Source: Flavihumibacter sp. UBA7668 (GTDB lineage: Bacteria > Bacteroidota > Bacteroidia > Chitinophagales > Chitinophagaceae). From it: a DNA stretch of 64,000 nt. Positions 8,836 to 15,868 of this stretch are shown here, one piece after another (within the stretch, counting starts at the first letter, position 1; every line of letters begins with the position of its first letter). A program made the translations under genes and the position numbers. A model generated the notes under the pieces. That model worked only from the letters and a program-made list of their open reading frames with translations. It made no database searches and was not told where the DNA came from. The stretch spans positions 310,001 through 374,000 of the forward strand of contig NZ_DLHM01000002.1 in assembly GCF_002483205.1 (NCBI RefSeq), in the 5' to 3' direction.

Positions 8836-10041
8836 ATGAGCAGAAGAAAGTTTATACAACATGCAGGTTTGCTGGCTGGCGGACTGGTTTTGAATAACCA
8901 ACTTGTGCACGCAATTGGCAATTCCACCAACTATGCCAAAATTAAAGTGGGTGTTATTGGTTGCGGAGATCGTGGTCGCGGGCTAATGATGGTAATGAAG
9001 CAATTGCCTGAGCTGTTTGAAATAAGAGCTATATGCGATGTGCTGGATTTTCAATTGGAAAACGCCGGAAAAATTGTGAAGGATCAACCTGTAAAATCAT
9101 TTAAAGATTACCGGAGTTTGCTCGATGATTCATCCATTCAGGCGATCGTGATTGCCACTCCGCTACATCTGCATTATGTAATGTCAGTTGCTGCCCTGGC
9201 TGCGGGTAAACATGTGTTTCAGGAAAAGACAATGACCTATTCGATAGAAGAGGCACTGGACCTGGTAAGCAAGGTGAAATTGCATCCCCGCCAGATTTTT
9301 CAGGTGGGACATCAGTATCGATATGTTCCGCTATACTACAGGGTAAAGGAAATGATTGATAAGGGATATCTGGGAAAAGTAACCCAGATTGATTGCCGCT
9401 GGGATCGCAATGCAAGCTGGCGCAGACCTGTTCCACCGGGTTATTCAGACCGCCAGATCAACTGGAGGATGTATAAGGAATACTCAGGCGGACTGGTAGC
9501 CGAATTATTATCGCATCAGATTGATTTTATCAATTGGGCATTTAATACGCATCCGGATGAGGTGTTGGGAACCGGGGGAATTGATTTTTATAAAGATGGT
9601 CGGGAGACGTATGACAATGTACAGGTACTGCTGCGATACAATAAAGCCGGAATGATTGGGAATTTTGGTGCCACCTGTGCGAATTCGAGGGAGGGGTATA
9701 TTTTTAAAATTAAAGGAACCAAAGGAACGGTGGAGTTATTGGTTAATGAAGGTGTTTTTTATCCTGAACCCGCCACGCGCAAAGAATTGGGTGTGGTGGA
9801 TGGGGTTACATCTGCCAGTAAAATCGAGTGGAATAAGGATGGAGGGATTCCGATTTTGAAAGAGAAAATGAAGGATGGAACCATGTTTGCGCTGCAGGAT
9901 TTTCATAAGAGCATTACGCAACAAGTGCCACCTGCTTCCAATGTGCAAACCGGTGCAACCACGGCCATTTCGGTGCATATGAGTAATTCGGCTATTTATA
10001 ATAATCGAATGGAGGAATGGAAGGAGGAGTACGATGTTTAA
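8836..10041 (+). CDS. Gfo/Idh/MocA-family oxidoreductase, exported
   Basis: This 401-aa protein begins SRRKFIQHAGLLAGGLVL, a twin-arginine signal. It then has a Rossmann fold (KVGVIGCGDRGRG), the family motif FQEKTMTYS in the usual EKP position (here EKT) and a substrate-domain segment GGLVAELLSHQIDFINWAF that contains the expected catalytic-side histidine. Family members are NAD(P)-dependent sugar or cyclitol dehydrogenases; Tat-exported versions are common in Bacteroidota carbohydrate loci. It follows the AHSA1 gene by 5 bp and may be read through from that operon, though a functional link is not obvious. Confidence 0.85.
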   Translation: MSRRKFIQHAGLLAGGLVLNNQLVHAIGNSTNYAKIKVGVIGCGDRGRGLMMVMKQLPELFEIRAICDVLDFQLENAGKIVKDQPVKSFKDYRSLLDDSSIQAIVIATPLHLHYVMSVAALAAGKHVFQEKTMTYSIEEALDLVSKVKLHPRQIFQVGHQYRYVPLYYRVKEMIDKGYLGKVTQIDCRWDRNASWRRPVPPGYSDRQINWRMYKEYSGGLVAELLSHQIDFINWAFNTHPDEVLGTGGIDFYKDGRETYDNVQVLLRYNKAGMIGNFGATCANSREGYIFKIKGTKGTVELLVNEGVFYPEPATRKELGVVDGVTSASKIEWNKDGGIPILKEKMKDGTMFALQDFHKSITQQVPPASNVQTGATTAISVHMSNSAIYNNRMEEWKEEYDV

Positions 10042-10053
10042 TTTTTTTTCGAA

Positions 10054-10494
10054 ATGAATAGTCAATACAACGATTTTTTAATTTCTACTGACAAGTCAAA
10101 ACTTGATATCGATTCCATTCATACATTTTTATCTGCCAAAGCCTATTGGTCCTTACATATTCCAATAGAGCGGGTTCAAAAGGCCATTGAAAATTCACTA
10201 TGTTTTGGTGTATATCAGAAAGAATTGCAGATTGGTTTTGCAAGGGTGATATCTGATTATTCAACCATTGCCTATCTGGGTGATGTTTATATTTTGGAAG
10301 CGTTTCGCGGGCAGGGCTTATCTAAATGGTTGATGGAAACCATCATGAGTCACCCGGATTTACAGGGTTTGAGAAGGTGGATCTTACTAACGGGTGACGC
10401 CCATGGTTTATATGAGCAATTTGGCTGGACGGCAATTGCTGATCCTTCCAAATGGATGGAGCTTCACAATAAAAACGTGTATTCCAATCTTTAA
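10054..10494 (+). CDS. GNAT-family N-acetyltransferase
   Basis: This intact 146-aa GNAT protein has strand 4/motif A at residues about 75-105: YLGDVYILEAFRGQGLSKWL, where RGQGLS is the acetyl-CoA pyrophosphate loop. The C-terminus LYEQFGWTAIADPSKWME is typical of the small uncharacterised GNATs annotated as YesJ/YjgM-like. The substrate is unknown. It lies 12 bp after the oxidoreductase gene. Its stop codon abuts the damaged amidohydrolase remnant, so the deletion that removed the 5' half of that gene ended right at this gene. Confidence 0.85.
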   Translation: MNSQYNDFLISTDKSKLDIDSIHTFLSAKAYWSLHIPIERVQKAIENSLCFGVYQKELQIGFARVISDYSTIAYLGDVYILEAFRGQGLSKWLMETIMSHPDLQGLRRWILLTGDAHGLYEQFGWTAIADPSKWMELHNKNVYSNL

Positions 10495-11050
10495 TAGTTG
10501 ATAAAAGGCATCGAATCAGTATGGAAATGAAAACCGAAGATCCGTTATGATTCATGCGCAAACAGTTCGGGAAGATCAGTTGGACTCTATGAAGCAGCTT
10601 GAAATAATTCCATCATTCTTTTCCATGCATACATTTTATTGGGGCGATTGGCATCGCGATGAGATATTGGGAAAGGAAAGAGCCTATCGCATTTCACCTA
10701 CCGGGAGTGCATTGAAACGCAATATGATTTTTACTGAGCACCATGATGCTCCGGTAGCCAAACCGGATGCTATTCGCTTATTACACAGCACGGTGAATAG
10801 GGTTAGCAGAAGCGGAGATATTATTGGTCCTGATCAGCGGGTATCGGCTTATCAGGCGCTTAAATCAATTACTAATTGGGCCGCATACGCAGCATTTGAA
10901 GAAAATTTAAAGGGTACGATTCGTGTGGGTAAACTGGCCGACTTTGTATTGCTGGATAAAAATCCGCTTAAAATTGCAACTATGGAAATTGGCAATCTGA
11001 AAGTGATAGCAACCATTAAAGAAGGGAAAACGATTTACAGTAATAAATAA
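10495..11050 (+). pseudogene. Remnant of an amidohydrolase (YtcJ/amidohydrolase-3 type), 5' part deleted and frameshifted
   Basis: The open part (ATG 10547 onward, 167 aa) matches only the C-terminal third of YtcJ-like amidohydrolases: SVMIHAQTVREDQLD, SFFSMHTFYWGDWH, TEHHDAPVAKPDAIRLL and a closing GTIRVGKLADFVLLDKNPL. Upstream of 10547 recognisable sequence continues in two frames (LIKGIES in one, NQYGNENRRS in the other) directly after the preceding stop codon. The gene has therefore lost about two thirds of its 5' end, including the signal peptide and most metal ligands, and has a frameshift near 10515. It is almost surely non-functional as an enzyme. Confidence 0.75.
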
Positions 11051-11056
11051 AAAATC

Positions 11057-11083
11057 AAAGTCCCGACAATGTCGGGACTTTTC
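11057..11083. terminator. Bidirectional intrinsic terminator
   Basis: Perfect 12-bp arms AAAGTCCCGACA / TGTCGGGACTTT flank a minimal loop. T-runs follow on both strands (TTTTC on plus, TTTGATTTTTT on minus). It sits between the convergent amidohydrolase remnant and the peroxiredoxin gene. Confidence 0.85.
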
Positions 11084-11102
11084 TCATTTGTGTGTACGCG
11101 TG

Positions 11103-11747
11103 TCAATTCAACGAGCGTTTCGCCAAATACCAGTCGACCATTTCCAGCTTGCTGTTTTTTCTTTCCAGAAGTGCTTCCACTGTTTTTGGAGCAGGAACAA
11201 TTACTTTATCGCCCGGTTGCCAGTTTAAGGGCATGGCGCATTTGTTGGTATCGGAGGTTTGAAGTGCCAGTAAGGTTCGTTTGATTTCTTCCATATTACG
11301 TCCAATATTCAGCGGGTAGTACATGATTAGTCGAACTTTTCCTTCCGGATCGATTATGAAAACGGCGCGAACGGCAGCTGTTTCACTTTCTCCAGGTTGT
11401 AACATTCCATAAAGTTTTGAAATTGCCATATCGATATCAGCAATTATGGGAAATTCAAATAGGACGCCGGTTTTTTCCTGCACGGCATTCACCCAGGCAA
11501 TATGTGAATGGATGCTGTCTATGCTGAGACCTATTAGTTTGGTGTTATTCTTTGCAAAAAAATCCTTTTCCTGGGCAAATCCGCTTAATTCGGTTGTACA
11601 TACCGGAGTGAAATCAGCAGGATGGGAGAAGAGTATGACCCAGGAACCTTTGTTGTAATCTGAAAATTTTAGTTTGCCGGTAGTGGTTACTGCCTCAAAA
11701 TCCAGTGCTTTATCGCCAATTCTGGGCATGCTTGTAAGTTGTTCCAT
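11103..11747 (-). CDS. Peroxiredoxin, 1-Cys/Prx6 type
   Basis: This 214-aa protein has the peroxidatic site SHPADFTPVCTTE (catalytic Cys at about residue 49, preceded by the conserved Thr and Pro). The long C-terminal domain is typical of the Prx6 (AhpC/TSA plus 1-cysPrx_C) group: LNIGRNMEEIKRTLLALQ and the WQPGDKVIVPAP motif. These enzymes reduce hydrogen peroxide and organic hydroperoxides in the cytoplasm. One other Cys (in NKCAMPLNW) is present. The length is normal, so unlike its flanking genes it appears intact. Confidence 0.93.
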   Translation of the reverse strand: MEQLTSMPRIGDKALDFEAVTTTGKLKFSDYNKGSWVILFSHPADFTPVCTTELSGFAQEKDFFAKNNTKLIGLSIDSIHSHIAWVNAVQEKTGVLFEFPIIADIDMAISKLYGMLQPGESETAAVRAVFIIDPEGKVRLIMYYPLNIGRNMEEIKRTLLALQTSDTNKCAMPLNWQPGDKVIVPAPKTVEALLERKNSKLEMVDWYLAKRSLN

Positions 11748-11767
11748 GATCTGTATTTTCTTTTGAA

Positions 11768-12286
11768 TTATATTTTTTGTCCGGTTAGTCTTAATACAGC
11801 TGCCTTTCCTGAATGAAATTCTCCTTCTTTTAATCGGAGTTCTTTTTGTTCACAGTTCAGGAGGTGCAGAAATTTGAAATCATTACAAAGAGTAGGTGCA
11901 TTATAGAGAAGTGCTTCATCTTTGGGCCCTCCTGAATCAAATTCTATTTGTTCTTTAGCAAATGCTTCCAATAATAGAAAACCGCCTGGTTTAATTGATC
12001 GGATTAATTCCTGGTGAAATGTTTTCCTTAGAGCGGGTGGCAGATGCACATAGATGCTTGCTACCAGATCATATTGCTGGTTGGCTTTAAATGTTTTAAA
12101 ATCAAAAGCATGTACCGTCCAGCCTTTTTTAGCAGCGTAAAGGGCATTACGGCCTTCACCTTCTGCAGGAAGTAAAACAGTTCCTGGTTTATGCAAATCG
12201 ATAAACAGCTTAAAGAAGGCGTTTGGTTCCTTTCCATAGACGGTTTCATTTGTAGCATACCGCTGATTCCAGAATTCTTTTACCAT
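11768..12286 (-). CDS. SAM-dependent methyltransferase, TehB-like, with an internal in-frame deletion
   Basis: The N-terminus KEFWNQRYATNETVYGKEPNAFF and motif I region LLPAEGEGRNALYAAKKGW are those of TehB/thiopurine-like class I methyltransferases. After VHAFD the sequence jumps straight to FKTFKANQQYDLVASIYVHLPP. The segment of roughly 30 residues that normally follows the acidic motif II residue (helix plus next strand) is missing. The protein is 172 aa where relatives are about 200. The frame is kept and the rest, including SIKPGGFLLLEAF, is well preserved. The SAM pocket is probably damaged, so activity is doubtful. Confidence 0.7.
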   Translation of the reverse strand: MVKEFWNQRYATNETVYGKEPNAFFKLFIDLHKPGTVLLPAEGEGRNALYAAKKGWTVHAFDFKTFKANQQYDLVASIYVHLPPALRKTFHQELIRSIKPGGFLLLEAFAKEQIEFDSGGPKDEALLYNAPTLCNDFKFLHLLNCEQKELRLKEGEFHSGKAAVLRLTGQKI

Positions 12287-12395
12287 TCAATGTCATTATT
12301 AGGTGCAAATTACAGGAGACGGGTGATGCTGAATGTGACAGGGGTCACAGAATGGAGTCGCCAAATCAATGGTTTATTTTTATATTCATCTTTCA

Positions 12396-12713
12396 ATGAA
12401 TACCTCAATAGAAATTGGAGATGCCCGAACTGAAGAATTTCAGGCCATTGCTGAATGTGGGTGATCTTTTGCAGAAACCTGAAACGGCACTGATAGTTGC
12501 CGTTAATACGAAAGAACAGCTACTGGACGCAGTTGTCTACTTTGGCGGTGGAACCTTTAGCAAGAGGAAAAGGAATTGGTCAGTCACTAACCCAGGAATG
12601 CATTCGTCGTGCACGCGAGAAAGCGAAGAATCAACTTATCCTGCATACTACCAGGGCCATGCAGGTTGCCTGGAAAATTGCCTGTATTTGGATTTCGTTT
12701 GAAATTGATTTAA
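12396..12713 (+). pseudogene. GNAT acetyltransferase pseudogene with three deletions
   Basis: Pieces of one GNAT protein can be followed through three or four frames: MNTSIEIGDARTEEFQAIAE from ATG 12396 (frame closed by TGA at 12462), then LLNVGDLLQKPETALIVAV (about 12448-12545), then STLAVEPLARGKGIGQSLTQ (about 12545-12685, with the acetyl-CoA loop RGKGIG), and finally LPVFGFRLKLI ending at 12713. Each join lacks about 20 residues expected in intact relatives. Two overlapping short open frames here (from 12415 and 12497) are pieces of this one broken gene. Confidence 0.75.
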
Positions 12714-12731
12714 CAGGATTAAACAAGGAAA

Positions 12732-13136
12732 ATGAAACATAAAAAGGAAAATAGCGATGTACTGCTGCTGGGTTCAGGAGAAGGCAGAGTGTATGCATGC
12801 GGAACTATGACCGCGGTATTTAAGGCAGATGAAAATGAAACGAATGAGCGATACAGTGTATCTGAATGGATTTTAGAACCAAATTCTGATGGTCCGGGTG
12901 CCCACCAGCACGAGGAAAACGATGAAGTCTTTTATATGCTGGAAGGAGTTCTTTCCTTTTTGGTTGGAGATAAGTGGGTGTCTGCAGATAAAGGGACATT
13001 TTTGCGGATTCCTGCTAAAACAATGTATGATTTTAAAAATGAATCTGCTGCCAAAGCGGTTGTATTGAATTTTTTTATTCCGGGTGGTTTTGAAAGAAAT
13101 ATGCCTGCCATTGTTAACTGGTTTGAGGAAAAGTAG
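12732..13136 (+). CDS. Cupin-domain protein
   Basis: This 134-aa single-domain cupin has motif 1 GPGAHQHEENDEVFYMLEG (His, His, Glu metal ligands) and motif 2 GTFLRIPAKTMYDFKNE, where the last usual His is replaced by Tyr (MYDF). An AAGGAAA sequence lies 8 bp before ATG 12732. Small cupins of this kind are of unknown substrate. It stands alone between a pseudogene and a convergent membrane protein gene. Confidence 0.82.
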   Translation: MKHKKENSDVLLLGSGEGRVYACGTMTAVFKADENETNERYSVSEWILEPNSDGPGAHQHEENDEVFYMLEGVLSFLVGDKWVSADKGTFLRIPAKTMYDFKNESAAKAVVLNFFIPGGFERNMPAIVNWFEEK

Positions 13137-13140
13137 AAGG

Positions 13141-13893
13141 TTATTGTCGGTAGTTTAAAATTAGTAATCCAGTCAGCAATGCAATTCCCATACTGAGTAA
13201 GGTGCCAATAACCAGGTATTCGGTTTTGGCTTCCGGCCGTTCTTTTTCATTAAAACGGATAATACCCTTTGCTGCAATTAATAACCCGATTGCCTGAAAA
13301 TCGTTCTGCAAAATCAGACTCAGCACAATGATTCGTTCTATGATTCCTATCCATTTACCGGCATTGGCAAGACTTGTTGAACTGTTTTCCAGAATAGTGG
13401 CCGGACTGCTGATACGTAGCTGGATTTCCAGTTTATCGCGCCATTTGCGTGTTAGTTTGCCAATGATGATTCCGGCGGGAAATGTTATGAATATATATCC
13501 GGAAAGTGTAATCCAGAAACTGGTATTCTGCCATATGTTTTGCCAGATTTGTATGGTTATTTCCAGAGCAATGAATTTTTGGTGCCAGCAGATTAGAATT
13601 ACTGCTAAATGGGCTAATTGGTCAATAAGGAAGGATCTTACATCATCCTTATAATAGGATTTGACACCATCAATTATGAAATGTGACACCAGAATAATTA
13701 GCGCTATTCCCCAATATTGCCATCCAATCAGCGCCCAGGCTACAACTGCTGTGATCAAAACATGCCACCATAGTTTGGTGGATTTGAAATGATTTTTCTG
13801 GCGGTCCGCCACCCATGATTCCGGTTGGAGAATAAAATCTGTAATTAGATGCGCCAACAAGAGTTTGGTAAGCCAGAGTAATTCACTAGTCAT
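13141..13893 (-). CDS. DUF3307-family membrane protein
   Basis: This 250-aa protein has about six hydrophobic segments. The N-terminal LLLAHLITDFILQPESWVADRQKNHFKS is the DUF3307 signature (LxxHxxxDFxxQ), and LILVSHFIIDGVKSY is a second conserved His-Asp segment. The function of the family is unknown. The start overlaps the end of the SatD gene by 4 bp, so the two are translationally coupled; this pairing recurs in Bacteroidota and suggests SatD acts on or regulates this membrane protein (inference). Confidence 0.85.
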   Translation of the reverse strand: MTSELLWLTKLLLAHLITDFILQPESWVADRQKNHFKSTKLWWHVLITAVVAWALIGWQYWGIALIILVSHFIIDGVKSYYKDDVRSFLIDQLAHLAVILICWHQKFIALEITIQIWQNIWQNTSFWITLSGYIFITFPAGIIIGKLTRKWRDKLEIQLRISSPATILENSSTSLANAGKWIGIIERIIVLSLILQNDFQAIGLLIAAKGIIRFNEKERPEAKTEYLVIGTLLSMGIALLTGLLILNYRQ

Positions 13894-14528
13894 TTGATCT
13901 CATTTATCAGGTTCTTGTACATCAGGAGGATCCATTCAATTTCCGACCATTTTGCGGTATTCGCCAGTTGTGATATGGTGCTTTTGGATTTTTTCAGTGT
14001 TTTCACGGTTTCTGTTTGTGATTTACCACGTAATAATTGGTAAATAACCTCCGCCTGTTTCGTGGTTATATTGTGGAAAATGGAATCTGTATAAGCTGAA
14101 ATTAGTTCAAATCCATGGCGTAACGCGTTTGGTTGCCCGTTTTCAATTGAAATTACCAGGTGTGCCTGGCTCTTACTTAAACTATCCAATCCGCGGCCTG
14201 ATAATAAAAAAGCTTCCCCTTTTGCAGAAGCCAGTTTTTTTACCGTTCCTGAAATGGTTCCTATGCCAATACTTGTTCGAAGATCGCAGGGGGTGGCAGG
14301 ATCTTCAGCAGGTGTTTTAATTGCAGCAGTTCTGCATAGGAGCGCAATCTGCAGTGATTCGATCAGCTCTTTTGGTTTTAGGTAAACCTGAAAACTGTCG
14401 CCCCTGTAAAATTCATAGGTATAGGGTTCCAGCAATTTATTCAGGGTGGAAAGCAATACTTTTTCCGTAGCTCTGTTTAATTTCGTGGAATTCACTATGT
14501 CACATGTCAGAACAGCGTGTTGTCCCAT
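13890..14528 (-). CDS. SatD-family protein with C-terminal helix-turn-helix
   Basis: This 212-aa protein has an N-terminal half HAVLTCDIVNSTKLN...YEFYRGDSFQVYLK with RTSIGIGTI and LLSGRGLDSL. This resembles the nucleotide-cyclase-like fold of SatD proteins; the paired acidic residues of cyclases are only partly conserved. The C-terminal TTKQAEVIYQLLRGKSQTETVKTLKKSKSTISQLA is a sigma-70 region 4/LuxR-like helix-turn-helix. It is the first gene of a two-gene operon with DUF3307. The four palindromes just upstream (14541-14650) are likely its own binding sites, giving autoregulation. Confidence 0.8.
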   Translation of the reverse strand: MGQHAVLTCDIVNSTKLNRATEKVLLSTLNKLLEPYTYEFYRGDSFQVYLKPKELIESLQIALLCRTAAIKTPAEDPATPCDLRTSIGIGTISGTVKKLASAKGEAFLLSGRGLDSLSKSQAHLVISIENGQPNALRHGFELISAYTDSIFHNITTKQAEVIYQLLRGKSQTETVKTLKKSKSTISQLANTAKWSEIEWILLMYKNLINEIK

Positions 14529-14540
14529 TTATACGTATTG

Positions 14541-14650
14541 AGTTCGGTAAAATATACGAATATTTATAAAGTTCGGTAAAAATACCGAATTATTAGAAAG
14601 TTCGGTAAAAAAGCCGAATTATTAAAAAGTTCGGTATTTTTACCGAACTA
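14541..14650. promoter_or_regulatory. Four-copy 29-bp array of TTCGGTA palindromes between divergent genes
   Basis: Four units begin at 14541, 14570, 14599 and 14628, an exact 29-bp period. Each starts AGTTCGGTA and is followed by a mirrored ACCGAA, GCCGAA or ACGAA half, so each unit is a palindrome of the form GTTCGGTA-N4-TACCGAAC (perfect in unit 4). AT-rich linkers fill the rest. The array sits 12 bp from the SatD start and 12 bp from the YdeI-like start, so a protein bound here could control both. The helix-turn-helix SatD protein is the best candidate. Confidence 0.75.
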
Positions 14651-14662
14651 GATATTTTGAAT

Positions 14663-15241
14663 ATGGCAAAGGAAATTATTGAGCAATTTTATCCAACCTG
14701 TCAGGAGGAATGGCGTAACTGGCTGATTGAAAACCATCAGACCAAAAAGGCTGTTTGGTTGTTTTGTTATAAAAAAAATACTGGAAAGCCATCCATTGCC
14801 TGGGGAGATGCTGTAGAGGAAGCACTTTGTTTTGGCTGGATTGACAGTGTACGTAAATCAGTAGATGAGTTCAGTTATATTCAATTTTACAGCCCCCGAA
14901 AAGCGATCAGTATTTGGTCGAGGATCAATAAAGAGAAGATTGAAAAACTCATTAGAGAGGGAAAGATGATGCAGGCCGGTTTGGATAGTATTGAACGGGC
15001 CAGGAAAAATGGTTCCTGGGCAAGAATAGATGAAGTTGAGGATTTGTCACTTCCAAAGGAACTGGCGAAAGTATTCAGGAGAAATAAAGGTTCACTTGCT
15101 TTTTTTTCCAGTTTAAGTAAATCGACCCGTAAAGCCATGTTACAATGGGTAGTAATGGCAAAACGGCCGGAAACACGGGAAAAACGAATGCAGGAAATTG
15201 CCCAACTGGCAGCATTGAAGCAAAAGCCAAAGCAGTTTTAG
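14663..15241 (+). CDS. YdeI/OmpD-associated family protein
   Basis: This 192-aa protein starts at ATG 14663 (MAKEIIEQFYPTCQEEWRNWL); a TTG two codons upstream is also possible. The conserved core VWLFCYKKNTGKPSIAWGDAVEEALCFGWIDS, then YIQFYSPRKAISIWSRINKEKIEKL, and the helical tail with KSTRKAMLQWVVMAKRPETREKRMQEI match the YdeI/OmpD-associated family. Family members are linked to bacteriocin protection by annotation only; the biochemical role is unknown. It shares the palindrome array with the divergent SatD operon. Confidence 0.88.
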   Translation: MAKEIIEQFYPTCQEEWRNWLIENHQTKKAVWLFCYKKNTGKPSIAWGDAVEEALCFGWIDSVRKSVDEFSYIQFYSPRKAISIWSRINKEKIEKLIREGKMMQAGLDSIERARKNGSWARIDEVEDLSLPKELAKVFRRNKGSLAFFSSLSKSTRKAMLQWVVMAKRPETREKRMQEIAQLAALKQKPKQF

Positions 15242-15261
15242 AATTGATCTGCAGCCGGTAA

Positions 15262-15420
15262 TCAACTGCTATTGCCGTTTGGCTTTTTCTTTAATGAATT
15301 CAACATCTTTGATTCGATTTGTATTCCTGTTTTTAATAAATTATAGAGTGAAGGTGCAGCTGGATTTCCTTTGAAAATAGCATCTGTTAAATCATCGATT
15401 TGATAGTTTTTCTGTTTCAT
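15262..15420 (-). CDS. Small open reading frame, 52 aa, possible
   Basis: An ATG at 15420 opens a 52-codon frame (MKQKNYQIDDLTDAIF...) ending at TGA 15262-15264. Its codon use looks like that of neighbouring genes and the product is a plausible amphipathic helical peptide with a Lys-rich tail (SLKKKPNG). No family is recognised. It fills the 250-bp gap between two plus-strand genes, so it would be transcribed on its own. Confidence 0.35.
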   Translation of the reverse strand: MKQKNYQIDDLTDAIFKGNPAAPSLYNLLKTGIQIESKMLNSLKKKPNGNSS

Positions 15421-15491
15421 TTTATTTGTTCAGGCTTAAATTTAGAAAAGCATAGGAATAAATTTTATGTTTTATCCTAAAATTTAGCACA

Positions 15492-15863
15492 ATGAAAGTA
15501 ACTCCCGAACATAATGAACGTATAGCAAAAATGAGTTTTGCTTCTGTATTTCCGCATTATATTACCAAAGTGGAAAGTAAAGGCCGGACTAAGGAGGAAT
15601 TATACCAGGTGATTGAGTGGCTGACTGGTTTTGATAAGCAAAAACTGGATGAACTTATTGTTGAGAAAGTGACTTTTGAAACCTTTTTCAAAAGGGCAAA
15701 ATTGAATCCTAATGCGCATCTTATTACGGGTGTTATTTGCGGATACCGGATTGAGGAAATCGACAATGAACTGACAAGAATGACCAGGTATCTGGACAAG
15801 CTGGTGGATGAACTGGCCAAGGGTAAAAAAATGGAAAAAATAATACGTGTTCCTGTTAAATAA
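15492..15863 (+). CDS. DUF2200-family protein
   Basis: This 123-aa protein is closely typical of DUF2200: MSFASVFPHYITKVESKGRTKEEL, VIEWLTGFDKQKL, FFKRAKLNPNAHLITGVICGYRIEEI and a C-terminal YLDKLVDELAKGKKMEKI. The function of the family is unknown. The gene ends 5 bp before the S41 peptidase start. Confidence 0.9.
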   Translation: MKVTPEHNERIAKMSFASVFPHYITKVESKGRTKEELYQVIEWLTGFDKQKLDELIVEKVTFETFFKRAKLNPNAHLITGVICGYRIEEIDNELTRMTRYLDKLVDELAKGKKMEKIIRVPVK

Positions 15864-15868
15864 AAAAA

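Noticed and set aside
12415..12742. Two separate small plus-strand genes
   Set aside because: Both frames are fragments of one frameshifted acetyltransferase and are reported as a single pseudogene.
14541..14650. CRISPR-like array (29-bp period)
   Set aside because: The period includes the linker, so there are no spacers; each unit is a palindrome and there are no cas genes. An operator array fits better.
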